Assembly: GCA_031282525.1 (NCBI GenBank)
Contig: JAITDN010000003.1
Location: forward strand, 124,001 to 188,000
Length of the DNA: 64,000 bases
Source of the DNA: Candidatus Endomicrobiellum basalitermitum
GTDB taxonomy: Bacteria > Elusimicrobiota > Endomicrobiia > Endomicrobiales > Endomicrobiaceae
Direction: 5' to 3'
Numbering within the stretch: the stretch's first letter is position 1; each line of letters starts with the position of its first letter. Of this stretch, positions 31,545 to 41,524 are shown piece by piece. Under the pieces are notes generated by a model that searched no databases, was not told the DNA's origin, and saw only the letters and a program-made list of their open reading frames with translations. The translations under genes were made by a program, and so were the position numbers.

Positions 31545-32618
31545 TTATTTATTCACAATACTTCCAGTTATAAGCAGATCAGAATCTATTTTTCTCGTTT
31601 TCATATTTTTCACTAACAGTGATTCGCATATTTTTTCTACTCCTTGTCCGCCAACACTTGGAACTGCAAATTTACCACCTATTATTTTGGGAGCTATAAA
31701 AAAATATACATCATCTATCACATTTGAAAACAAAGCTGATGCTATTACTTCGCTTCCACCTTCAATTAAAATCCTTTTTATTGAAAGAGAGTTCAATTTT
31801 TTTATTATTATACCAAAATCTTTTTTTGCCATATTAATATCAACGGGAATAAGAATTATCCCTTTTTTATTCAAATAACTCGGTATATTAGCAACATTCG
31901 AATTATAAATAATAATTGTTGGAACAGTCGTGTCAAATAAATGAGATGAATTAGGAAGCTCTAACTTTGCATCTATAACAACCCTTATTGGATTTCTTAA
32001 GGTTTTAGAATGTGTTTTAAGAAAAGGATTATCTTTAAGAGCTGTATTTGTACCGACAAGAACTGCGTCATACTGAGATCTCATTTTATGCACAAAAGCT
32101 CTTGATTTTTCAGACGTTATCCACTTTGAATCATATTTACAAGTCGCAATTTTGCCATCTAATGTCATACCAACCTTGATTGAAACTTTTGGCTTATTCT
32201 TTAAATACTTCAAATAGTCTTTAACTAAAATCCTAGCTTGCTTTTTTAACAAACCTCCAAAAACTCTAACGCCATTTTTTTTCAAAACTTCTTTACCGCA
32301 CGACACATTACTATCAGACATCGCGTAATAAACATTTTTTATACCAGCTTTTATAATTGCAAGAGTACAAGGAGATTTTTTACCATAACTATTACAAGGT
32401 TCAAGAGTAACATATAGATCTGCTCCTTTGGCATTTTCCCCTGCATCTATAAGCGCATTTATCTCTGCATGATTGCCCCCAAAATACTGATGCCAACCCT
32501 TTCCAACAATTTTATTATCTTTTACAATTACACAACCTACCAAAGGATTAGTATAAACTTCACCTTTCCCTTTACTAGCAAGCTTTATTGCAATTTTCAT
32601 ATATTTTTCATTATTCAT
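31545..32618 (-). CDS. ribD: Bifunctional riboflavin deaminase/reductase
   Basis: NPLVGCVIVKD; HAEINAL; LEPCNSYGKKSPC; KVGMTLDGKIA; ILIEGGSEV. Confidence 0.95.
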   Translation of the reverse strand: MNNEKYMKIAIKLASKGKGEVYTNPLVGCVIVKDNKIVGKGWHQYFGGNHAEINALIDAGENAKGADLYVTLEPCNSYGKKSPCTLAIIKAGIKNVYYAMSDSNVSCGKEVLKKNGVRVFGGLLKKQARILVKDYLKYLKNKPKVSIKVGMTLDGKIATCKYDSKWITSEKSRAFVHKMRSQYDAVLVGTNTALKDNPFLKTHSKTLRNPIRVVIDAKLELPNSSHLFDTTVPTIIIYNSNVANIPSYLNKKGIILIPVDINMAKKDFGIIIKKLNSLSIKRILIEGGSEVIASALFSNVIDDVYFFIAPKIIGGKFAVPSVGGQGVEKICESLLVKNMKTRKIDSDLLITGSIVNK

Positions 32619-32837
32619 AAAAAAAACCTTTTAAAAATACATACTTTCTTTAAAATAAACTAAAATCACTAGCGCTATTTATGTAACTCTCTTCACAGAA
32701 AATATATTATCTTGATAAACTTTACCCAGTATGCAAAATAATCATTGCCCGGAAATCTATGACCATTTTTGTTTCATCAAAGATCTAAACATAAACTATT
32801 TTATTCACGCAACGTTTAATCACAACAACATTAAAGT

Positions 32838-34082
32838 TTATTTATTCTTTCTCAACATAGCATATACTTTCGTTGGTAAACCCCATAAGTTAATGAAACC
32901 CTCAGCATCTTTATGATTATAAATTTCATCCTTTTCAAAAGTTGCAAGTTTCTCTGAATATAGAGAGTATTTCGCAGTTCTCGCAACAGGTACAATATTC
33001 CCTTTATAAAGTTTCAACTTAACACTACCGGTAACATATTTTTGAGTTTCATTAATAAAAGCGTCAAGAGCTTCTCTAAGTGGAGAGAACCACAATCCAT
33101 AATATGCAATCTCCGCATATTTAGAAGCAAAGAGTTGCTTAAAATGTAGTGTATCGCGATCCATGGAAATAGACTCTAACTCTTCGTGAGCTGCATATAA
33201 AACAGTAGCTGCAGGAGCCTCGTAAACACCCCTTGATTTCATTCCCACAAGTCTATTTTCCACTATATCTGTTCTTCCTATACCATTTGAACCAACAATC
33301 TCATTTAACTTTATAATAAGTTCAACAGGTGATAATTCTTTGCCATCTATAGAAACCGGTATACCACTTTCAAATCCTATAACAATATACGTCGGTTTAT
33401 CTGGAGCTTTTTCAGGTGAAACAGTCATTTTAAACATTGACTCATCGTATTCTTTGTCAATATCTTCCAAAACTCCACCCTCATAAGAAATATGCCATAG
33501 ATTCGCATCTAAAGAATAAGGTTTCGCTTTTGTTACTGGAACTGGGATCTCTCTTTGCTTAGCATAATCAATTGCATCTTCTCTTGATTTTATATCCCAT
33601 TCTCTCCATGGAGCAATAATTTTTACATCTGGTATTAAAGCTTTAAAGGCAAGTTCAAAACGCACTTGATCGTTTCCTTTCCCAGTTGCACCATGACAAA
33701 CAGCATCAGCTTTTTCCTTTTTTACAATATCAGCAATTTTTTTAGCAATCACTGGTCTAGCGAGCGAAGTACCTAAATAATATTTATCCTCATATAAAGC
33801 GTTTGCCTTTATAGCTGGATGAATATAATCAACAACAAACTCTTTTTTAGCATCAATAATATAAGATCTTGAGGCACCAGTTCTCTTTGCTTTTTCATTT
33901 AATCCTTCCAATTCTGATCCCTGCCCCACATCCACACAACAAGCAATAACTTCACAATTATAGTTTTCCTTTATCCAAGACAAAATAACAGATGTATCAA
34001 GACCACCAGAATAAGCGACAACTACTTTTCCAACATTGTTTTTTTCATTATCAATCGTCATTTCAACACACCTTTTTTTCAT
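32838..34082 (-). CDS. argG: Argininosuccinate synthase
   Basis: [42 protein letters not shown]. Confidence 0.97.
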   Translation of the reverse strand: MKKRCVEMTIDNEKNNVGKVVVAYSGGLDTSVILSWIKENYNCEVIACCVDVGQGSELEGLNEKAKRTGASRSYIIDAKKEFVVDYIHPAIKANALYEDKYYLGTSLARPVIAKKIADIVKKEKADAVCHGATGKGNDQVRFELAFKALIPDVKIIAPWREWDIKSREDAIDYAKQREIPVPVTKAKPYSLDANLWHISYEGGVLEDIDKEYDESMFKMTVSPEKAPDKPTYIVIGFESGIPVSIDGKELSPVELIIKLNEIVGSNGIGRTDIVENRLVGMKSRGVYEAPAATVLYAAHEELESISMDRDTLHFKQLFASKYAEIAYYGLWFSPLREALDAFINETQKYVTGSVKLKLYKGNIVPVARTAKYSLYSEKLATFEKDEIYNHKDAEGFINLWGLPTKVYAMLRKNK

Positions 34083-34101
34083 ATTCTAATACCTTTTATA
34101 C

Positions 34102-35304
34102 TTATTTTGTAACTAAAGTATAATTTAAGGCTTCGTCTAAAATCTTTGTAGCAAAATCCACATCATTTTTTGTAATTATAAGTGGAGGTAATAATCTTAT
34201 CACTGTATCATGTATACAGTTTATAATTAATCCATTATCCAAACAATAATTTACTATACTCGAACCATTTATTGTAAGATCAATACCTAACATTAAACCA
34301 AGTCCTCTTACATCTTTTATAATTGAATATTTCTTTTTTAAATCTTCAAGTTTCGAAGAGAGATATTTTGCAACTTCTAAGGAATCATTTAAAAACTTTG
34401 AATTAAGAATATTCAACACTTCAAGAGCAGCCGCACATGAAACAGGGTTTCCACCAAATGTAGACCCATGATCACCGTAAACAAAAGCTTCAGCGCATTT
34501 TTCTGCAGCCACAACAGCTCCCAAAGGTAATCCATTAGCCAAAGATTTTGCCAGAGTAACAATGTCAGGTTTAACATCATAATTTTCAAAAGCACAGAAT
34601 TTTCCAGTACGACCCACGCCACATTGTATTTCATCAAAAATCAAAAGAAGATTATTTTTATCACAAAGCACTCTCAATTCTTTTAAAAACGTTTTTTCAG
34701 ACAGAATCAAACCACCTTCTCCCTGTATGGGTTCTATCATTACAGCAACGGTTCTTTCATTTATAAGTTTTTTTACCGATCCTATGTTATTAATCTCTGC
34801 AAAAACAAACTTTTCCTGCAACGGTCTAAAAAATTTATGAAATTTCTCTTGACCTGTAGCAGAAAGCGTTGCTAAAGTTCTACCATGAAACGAATTTTTA
34901 AAACATATCATCTCATATCTATTCCTATTATCTATAGAAGAATTTAAAAAACCCCATTTCCTTGCAAGCTTTATAGCGCACTCATTTGCCTCAGCTCCAG
35001 AATTTGAAAGAAAAACTCTACCGTTTGGAAATATTCTTTTTGTAAGTTCTTCACCTAGCTTAATTTGTGAGGGTGCATAATATAAATTTGAAGTATGCAC
35101 AAAACTATCTAGTTGCTCTTTCGTGACTTTCAAAACAGAATCATTGCAATGACCCACATTGCATACACTTATACCAGCAAAAAAATCAAGATACTTTTTA
35201 CCACTTTCATCCCATAAAAACTGGCCTTTGGCCTTTTTTACTACTAAGTTAGCACGTTTATATGTACGCATAAAATATTTTTCTTCAATTTGTTTTATAT
35301 TCAT
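34102..35304 (-). CDS. argD: Acetylornithine aminotransferase
   Basis: FFAGISVCNVGHCN; FSNSGAEANE-type motif; FHGRTLATLSATG; LIFDEIQCGVGRTG. ATG at 35304 overlaps the argB stop (ATGA), favoured over the track start 35361. Confidence 0.93.
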   Translation of the reverse strand: MNIKQIEEKYFMRTYKRANLVVKKAKGQFLWDESGKKYLDFFAGISVCNVGHCNDSVLKVTKEQLDSFVHTSNLYYAPSQIKLGEELTKRIFPNGRVFLSNSGAEANECAIKLARKWGFLNSSIDNRNRYEMICFKNSFHGRTLATLSATGQEKFHKFFRPLQEKFVFAEINNIGSVKKLINERTVAVMIEPIQGEGGLILSEKTFLKELRVLCDKNNLLLIFDEIQCGVGRTGKFCAFENYDVKPDIVTLAKSLANGLPLGAVVAAEKCAEAFVYGDHGSTFGGNPVSCAAALEVLNILNSKFLNDSLEVAKYLSSKLEDLKKKYSIIKDVRGLGLMLGIDLTINGSSIVNYCLDNGLIINCIHDTVIRLLPPLIITKNDVDFATKILDEALNYTLVTK

Positions 35305-36050
35305 ACTTTTATCACTGTTCCCTTTATATCTTGTATCCCACTCATTCCATCTGCTATCCAAACTTCCTTTACACCCTTTTTAATAGAATTGACACAACCC
35401 TTAATTTTCGGTATCATCCCCCCGATTATGGTTTGATCTTTTATAAGAGTCTTTATCTCTTTCACTCTGATTTCTTTAATAGTATTTTTATTTTTATCAA
35501 GCACTCCAGCAACATCTGTCAAAAATATAAGTCTTCTGGCTTTAAAGGTTATAGCTATTGAAGCAGCTAAAGTATCAGCATTAACATTCATAACATTACC
35601 CTTAACATCAGCAGCGATTGAAGCTATAACAGGTAAGAATCCATTTCTCATTAAAATATCTATAAGCTTTTTATCTATTCTAGTTGGCTCACCAACAAAA
35701 CCAAATTTTTTTATCTGTTTACATATCACACTTCTTCCATCTTTACCTGATATACCAACAGCATTCGCACCATTCTTTATAAGACTCGTCGTTAAAATTC
35801 TATTTACTTTACCACTTAATGCCATTTCAACAACATCAAGGGTTGCAGCATCAGTAAATCTCAAACCATCCACAAATCCGCTTTTTATAGAAAATTTTTC
35901 AAGCAAAGCATTTATCTCAGGACCTCCACCATGAACTAAAATAATATTTTGTGTTCGTGAAATTTTAGCAGTTTCCTTAAGAAATTTATCTTGTGCTTGT
36001 ATATTAGCAGTTAAACTTCCACCAAACTTCACCACTGTCAAATGTTTCAT
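35301..36050 (-). CDS. argB: Acetylglutamate kinase
   Basis: VKFGGSLTAN; ILVHGGGPEINALL; GISGKDGRSV; FLTDVAGVLDKN. Confidence 0.94.
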   Translation of the reverse strand: MKHLTVVKFGGSLTANIQAQDKFLKETAKISRTQNIILVHGGGPEINALLEKFSIKSGFVDGLRFTDAATLDVVEMALSGKVNRILTTSLIKNGANAVGISGKDGRSVICKQIKKFGFVGEPTRIDKKLIDILMRNGFLPVIASIAADVKGNVMNVNADTLAASIAITFKARRLIFLTDVAGVLDKNKNTIKEIRVKEIKTLIKDQTIIGGMIPKIKGCVNSIKKGVKEVWIADGMSGIQDIKGTVIKV

Positions 36051-36077
36051 CTATTTCTCCTGTATCAATTTTTAACT

Positions 36078-36794
36078 CTAAAAGCTGAAAAATTTGCATT
36101 TAAATTTTAAATCACATATCTGACACTTTGAAACATCAGGATCAAAATTTTCCGCCATTATATTTTCTGCAGTATTTATCGCAACATTTATTACATCAGA
36201 TATTTCAATTTGAGATTTTATTGTATAAACTTTTTTATTTTCTGACAAAAAATAAACTGACATTTTATCTGGATTAAAACCAAAAACACTCCTACAAGCA
36301 TAAGCGTAAAAACTTAACTGTAAATCTTCATTTACTCTTTCAGGTTCCCATGCCTTTATATGAGTTTTATAATCTATAATTTCATACGTACCGTCTGGAT
36401 ATCTATCAACTCTGTCAATAATACCTATAAACTTGTATTTCCCTATATTAGTGTCAAACGCTTTTTCAACATACAAAACTTCGGTATCTGATTCTTTGAA
36501 AGACCTATAATAATTCTCCAGCATTTGCTTGCCTCGTTGATAATATTCGAAAATTTGCTGAGGATTTACAAATCCATCATTTCTCCATGAATTATTATAA
36601 CATTCAAACAACAAATCACGGTTTGACTTTTCAAACCTGTGAAACTGTTCAAGAGTTTTATGAATTATACGTCCGAAAGTAATATCTACACTGATGGGAA
36701 CGTAAATATTATCCAAATATACAAGCTTATATTTATAGTGACAAAACAAATATAAGTTAATTCTTGAATAACTTATTTTAAAGTCCTGTCTCAT
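36078..36794 (-). CDS. PD-(D/E)XK (RecB/Cas4-like) nuclease family protein
   Basis: ISYSRINLYLFCHYKYKL; GRIIHKTLEQFH; YEIIDYKTHIKAW; C-terminal cysteines CQICDLKFKC. Confidence 0.8.
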   Translation of the reverse strand: MRQDFKISYSRINLYLFCHYKYKLVYLDNIYVPISVDITFGRIIHKTLEQFHRFEKSNRDLLFECYNNSWRNDGFVNPQQIFEYYQRGKQMLENYYRSFKESDTEVLYVEKAFDTNIGKYKFIGIIDRVDRYPDGTYEIIDYKTHIKAWEPERVNEDLQLSFYAYACRSVFGFNPDKMSVYFLSENKKVYTIKSQIEISDVINVAINTAENIMAENFDPDVSKCQICDLKFKCKFFSF

Positions 36795-36796
36795 TT

Positions 36797-37369
36797 TTAT
36801 ACTACACGCTTATAAAAAGAAATAAGAGTGTCCCCATACTTCTCCGACCTAAAACATTCAAGTCCAGTGACATCTCCCACATACTCTTTTATATGTCTTT
36901 GCGTAATAAGTATGGAATCATCCTTTAGAATACCATACTTTACCGAATTTCTTAATACACTATACGTAAAAGCAAGCATATTCTTATCTTTATCTCTGTA
37001 AGGAGGACCGACGAAAATTATATCATATTTACCTTGCAAAATGGCAAAACTTCTTGTTATATCACATTTAATTATTCTTGCTCTATCATCAAAACCCAAC
37101 ATACTTACATTATGCTTAATAAGTGACAGAGAAGTATTGCTAAATTCTACAAATATGACTTTTTCTGCACCTCTCGAAAGAGCTTCAATTCCAATTGAAC
37201 CTACACCTGCAAACAAATCAATAAAAACAGAACAAGGAATTTTAGATCTTATTATGTCAAAAACAGACTTTTTTATTCTCCCAAGCATAGGACGTATAGA
37301 TAAATCATTAATAGGTAAAGTTTTTAATACTCTCCCACATGCTATACCAGAAATAACCTTCAAAGCCAC
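36797..37369 (-). CDS. rsmD: 16S rRNA (guanine(966)-N2)-methyltransferase RsmD
   Basis: FIDLFAGVGSIGIEALSRGA; IIFVGPPYRD (NPPY-like); RPMLGRIKKSVFDII. Confidence 0.88.
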   Translation of the reverse strand: MALKVISGIACGRVLKTLPINDLSIRPMLGRIKKSVFDIIRSKIPCSVFIDLFAGVGSIGIEALSRGAEKVIFVEFSNTSLSLIKHNVSMLGFDDRARIIKCDITRSFAILQGKYDIIFVGPPYRDKDKNMLAFTYSVLRNSVKYGILKDDSILITQRHIKEYVGDVTGLECFRSEKYGDTLISFYKRVV

Positions 37370-37520
37370 TTAATTATCCTTCAAAAATTTAAAAACACAA
37401 CTTCTATAAATATCTCTAACAATCAGCATAAAAAACTAAATTGATTCAATTTTATGACTTAAAACAGTTCAATTTCAATTCATAAAGATGTATAACCAAA
37501 ATCTTTATCAATATCAATGT

Positions 37521-37593
<73 letters not shown>

Positions 37594-37740
37594 TCTTCCC
37601 AATTTCCACTACATTCAAAAATTTCTCAATGCGATATATTTTAATTTACTATTTGCAAATATATGATTTTAAACAATATTACTAACTAAAAAACTCATCT
37701 CTTAAACTAGTCTCGAATATTATATCCTCATCAGGGCACA

Positions 37741-37769
37741 ATTATAATGAAAAGCATACTTATTGTCAA
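37741..37769 (-). promoter_or_regulatory. Perfect-consensus sigma70 promoter reading toward tRNA-Ala
   Basis: Minus strand TTGACA (37769-37764), 17-bp spacer, TATAAT (37746-37741). Confidence 0.8.
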
Positions 37770-38416
37770 TTTTTAAGTTCCAAAAAATTGTACCACTATC
37801 ATATGCTATTAACTATTGTATATATTTTTTTATTTTTACATATACGTAAGATTTAAAGTTTTCAACTAATTATCAATTCCAAAATTAAATTTGTCCCAAT
37901 ATACTACAGATATTTACTATTCCTCAAACTAACACATCATGGCATAGAATCTAATTGAACATGTTATCAAAATCATTTATCGTAAAAATAAGAGTATCTT
38001 GCAAAAAAAACAAAGCACTGGTAGAAAAGATATCACATGAATAAAATTCAAGTAAATTACTACAAAAGGATAAAATGAAAACTCAAAGATAGAAGGTATT
38101 GAGCAAAGTTTAAACGTTTGTTCAATAGGGGGATGCAACAGTGTTGTCATTGAATAAATATAATGATAGTTCTATTTATATGCCTCAAGATGTCATTTTA
38201 TACGAGTAGAATTTTTAAATCTTCCATAGCTATAGGAACTGAATTAGTTTATATATTTATATATCCAAAGAGCGCGGACAAATCACTTTCCTCAATTTTT
38301 TTTAAAGAAAGAAGCAATTTAATTGGAAACTATATAAAAAAATATTCCTAAAATCGATAAATCAGCATCTTACGAAATAAATCTTATTTCAGAAGGCAAC
38401 ACAACACACCACTATT

Positions 38417-40093
38417 TTATTTAGAGTGCTCAAATTGAAGAGTTTTAGTTATCATATCTGTTAATTCCGGAGGACCAAAGTACTGCAGAGGTCCTGGAAA
38501 GACATAATTTTCACTAATAGCCCATTTATTTCTATTTTTCACAAATTTTTTGAATGGTTTCCCATTTAAATCAACTAAAGCTTTCCGTATAACAGGCTTA
38601 TCTTTACCATGTCTTTTTTCAATATTCATCATCATCGTAAGAGGAATTCCACCACATTCCCAATACTTAGGAGGTTTTACAAGATTCCTTACTGAAGATA
38701 AATAACCTGTAAATCCATTAAGTACAAGCATAGCCGCATTATATCCTAAAGCATAAGTGTAATTAGCATCAAAATTTGATGGTATTCCACAACGCCCCTC
38801 ATACCCGAAAAAATGCGTAATTGCCAAGAATTTACCTTTATATTTATTTACTCTCTTAAGTTCTAAAAGTCTTTTTTGTATCATCTCAACTAAAAGCTTT
38901 TCCGTTTCAATCAATGATAATCTAACATTGCCATGAGGATCCCTATCCAACATAAATTGTGAAGCAATTCCTACAGGAAGAGATTTCATCAAATCGGAAT
39001 CTTCCTTCGAAAGCTTAGTATAAATAAACTCCTTTTTTTCTTCAACTGAATGAAACTTTGCAACAATCTCACTATTTTCAACTAAAACATCGTTAAGATT
39101 AGATATCAACTTTTTCATCTCATATATAAACTCTATAAGTCCTTCAGGTACCAAAATAACTCCGAAATTTTTACCACTCTGCGCACGTTTAACTATAACA
39201 CTAACAATATTTTCAACTACTTCGGCAAGCGTCATTTTATTCGCTAAAATTTCCTCACCAATTAAAACGACATTAGGTTGAGTTTTAAACCCAACTTCCA
39301 ATGTAATATGAGAAGCACTTCTGCCCATAAGACGCACAAAATGCCAGTATTTTTGTGATGAATTTACATCTCTGCAAATATTCCCAACAAGTTCTGAATA
39401 AATCTTTGTGGCTGTATCAAAGCCAAATGAAGTCTCAATATACTTATTTTTTAAATCCCCATCAATAGTTTTGGGAACTCCCACAATACATTTATTTAAA
39501 TTTTCTTTTTTCATATACTCAGCTATCATAGCAGCATTTGTATTTGAATCATCCCCTCCGACAATTACTAACGCATCAACTTTAGAAGCTGTAAGATTAT
39601 CTCTTATCAAGCAAAGTTGTTCAGGTGTTTCAATTTTTGTTCTGCCCGATTGTATAAAATCAAAACCTCCGGTATTTCTATAATTACACAACATTTTTTC
39701 AGAAATCAATTTATATCTATTCTCCAAAATTCCAGAAGGACCACCTAAATATCCTAGCAAAATATTTTTTTCATTTGTTTTTTTCAACCCATCAAAAAGT
39801 CCAGCTATAACATTGTGTCCACCAGGAGCTTGCCCACCAGAAAGAACCACAGCAACTTTTATAGATTTTTTCGCAATATTTTTATTTACACCTTTTTTAA
39901 ATGTAATTTCAGGTAAACCATATGTATTTTTAAAAATTTCTCTCAAATTATCTTGACCCACAGTATAATTTGTGACTTTCCTTTTAACGGGCTTTATAAA
40001 AGAAGCATCTTTCTTCAATATATCTGGAAGAACAGGCTTAAATTTCCCCCTTTCAATCTGAAGTTTTGAAACACATGTTGATTCTTTAGCCAT
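38417..40093 (-). CDS. pfp: Diphosphate-fructose-6-phosphate 1-phosphotransferase (long-type PPi-PFK)
   Basis: 558 aa; LSGGQAPGGHNVIAGL; VVGGDDSNTNAAMIAEY with GGDD (PPi-type); VPKTIDGDLKN. Confidence 0.93.
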   Translation of the reverse strand: MAKESTCVSKLQIERGKFKPVLPDILKKDASFIKPVKRKVTNYTVGQDNLREIFKNTYGLPEITFKKGVNKNIAKKSIKVAVVLSGGQAPGGHNVIAGLFDGLKKTNEKNILLGYLGGPSGILENRYKLISEKMLCNYRNTGGFDFIQSGRTKIETPEQLCLIRDNLTASKVDALVIVGGDDSNTNAAMIAEYMKKENLNKCIVGVPKTIDGDLKNKYIETSFGFDTATKIYSELVGNICRDVNSSQKYWHFVRLMGRSASHITLEVGFKTQPNVVLIGEEILANKMTLAEVVENIVSVIVKRAQSGKNFGVILVPEGLIEFIYEMKKLISNLNDVLVENSEIVAKFHSVEEKKEFIYTKLSKEDSDLMKSLPVGIASQFMLDRDPHGNVRLSLIETEKLLVEMIQKRLLELKRVNKYKGKFLAITHFFGYEGRCGIPSNFDANYTYALGYNAAMLVLNGFTGYLSSVRNLVKPPKYWECGGIPLTMMMNIEKRHGKDKPVIRKALVDLNGKPFKKFVKNRNKWAISENYVFPGPLQYFGPPELTDMITKTLQFEHSK

Positions 40094-40260
40094 TTTAAAT
40101 TTTCCCCTCTATTTTTACTCTAACCTACAGTTTCTAACTTTTTATGTAATATCTTTCGATGTAATCTGAGAAATATTATCCCTCTTTATCACTATATGCT
40201 TTTCTATAAGGACAAAATCAAATTAAAGTGAATATGTGTAACTAAACACACATACATACT

Positions 40261-40390
40261 TCATCCAACGACAACAACTAAATGCATTATCCCAGAATCT
40301 ATACCTACAAACAAACTACACATTTAAAAAAGCCACCACGTTATTTAAAATTCCTTTTTCTGCAACAAATATTCTAAAATTGTTTTCTCT
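40261..40390 (-). pseudogene. Remnant of a GT9 (heptosyltransferase-like) gene
   Basis: Minus frames give ENNFRIFVAEKGILNNVVAFLNV* and, in a shifted frame, MCSLFVGIDSGIMHLVVVVG*, resembling the GT9 C-terminal signature (FVGxDSGxMHLAxALG). Confidence 0.6.
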
Positions 40391-40594
40391 AAACCATTTT
40401 TTACATTATTTAAATTACTTTCTGAAAATATTTAATATGCCAATATAATCTCTTTTAATAATTTTTAGAACTAACACTAAACCCTAGCTACCTATTGTTA
40501 AACAGAGATGAAACCAAAGATAACACTTTTCAAAAGCTACTCTTACTTCTACTTTTGCAAAATAAGCTAACAAGTTGATTTATGTTGAAGAAGA

Positions 40595-41524
40595 TTATTT
40601 TATCCATTTTTTTATCTCTATAAAAACATCATTTGGTTCAATACAGTCAATATTTTTAGGACTACTCTTATTCCAAAGCAGAGAAGACTTACCTATATAA
40701 GGATACGTTTTATTAATATCTGAAGCCCCAAATATAAAAATAGAAGGGACTTGCAAAACCGCTGATAAATGCATAGGACCAGTATCCGCGCCAATATTGA
40801 CCTTACTTTTTAATAAAACAGCTGCGAGTTCTTCTATGCTAGTTTTACCACATAAATCCACGACCTTATTAGAATTTATTTTACCAAAATCTTTAATTGA
40901 ACCTAAAACTATAATCTGCATATCAAAATATTCATTTTTTATTAAATTGATAAGTTTATGATAATTGTATACACTCCAATCTTTTCCTTTCCCTCTTGCA
41001 AAAGGTATAAAAGAAATAAATTCTCCAAAAATTTTATTATCTTGCAAAATTTTATCCATACATGAATTCACTTTTATATTAATTTCAGGATGATAGTTCT
41101 TACCAGTCAAAAAACGAATAGGTTCAAGATTACGAAGCATGGCATTTAAATTAGCACTTTGAGGATACACTTCCTTTATTAAAAGATTACTGAACTCTTT
41201 CATTCCAGGTGCTCCAATCTTCACTTTTGCTTTTGCAAATTTTGCAAGTAATGCACTTCTTAAAAGTCCCTGTAAATCTATAATTAAATCATATTCCTTT
41301 TCATTAATTTTTTTCAACACTTCAAAGAAACCTATTAATCCTTTTCTTCTGCTCCAAGATATAACTTTATCAACATCAGGACAAATCCTTAAAACAGAAG
41401 TCCACATGCTAAAAACAACCCAACTTATTTCACAATTACAATATATTTTTTTAAAAGCCTCTGCGCAAGGTAAAGCATGAATGATGTCACCAAAAGAACT
41501 TGGTTTAATTATTAAAACTTTCAT
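40595..41524 (-). CDS. Glycosyltransferase family 9 (ADP-heptose:LPS heptosyltransferase-like)
   Basis: KVLIIKPSSFGDIIHALP; DLIIDLQGLLRSALLA; VNIGADTGPMHLSAVL. Confidence 0.9.
   Translation of the reverse strand: MKVLIIKPSSFGDIIHALPCAEAFKKIYCNCEISWVVFSMWTSVLRICPDVDKVISWSRRKGLIGFFEVLKKINEKEYDLIIDLQGLLRSALLAKFAKAKVKIGAPGMKEFSNLLIKEVYPQSANLNAMLRNLEPIRFLTGKNYHPEINIKVNSCMDKILQDNKIFGEFISFIPFARGKGKDWSVYNYHKLINLIKNEYFDMQIIVLGSIKDFGKINSNKVVDLCGKTSIEELAAVLLKSKVNIGADTGPMHLSAVLQVPSIFIFGASDINKTYPYIGKSSLLWNKSSPKNIDCIEPNDVFIEIKKWIK

Noticed and set aside
32619-32837. Possible FMN riboswitch upstream of ribD, or argH remnant downstream of argG
   Set aside because: No conserved RFN blocks (e.g. GGGCAGGGTG-like or GATTCGGTG-like) and no convincing argH motif seen; only short open stretches.
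34102-35361. ArgD with a 19-aa N-terminal extension overlapping argB by 61 bp
   Set aside because: The extension is argB coding sequence read in another frame; an ATG at 35304 overlapping the argB stop gives a canonical N-terminus.
36078-36794. Cas4-like nuclease as evidence for CRISPR
   Set aside because: No repeat array or other cas genes in the window. The protein fits a generic RecB-type PD-(D/E)XK family beside rsmD.
37711-37738. Hammerhead-ribozyme-like core (CTGATGAG-short stem-CGAGAC) near the predicted start of the tRNA-Ala leader
   Set aside because: The second core strand reads GAG instead of the required GAA, and stems I/III are not evident. Most likely chance.
38163-38351. 62-aa plus ORF as an intact gene
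   Set aside because: No Shine-Dalgarno and no family. Better explained as part of an eroded region, so reported only as a possible remnant.
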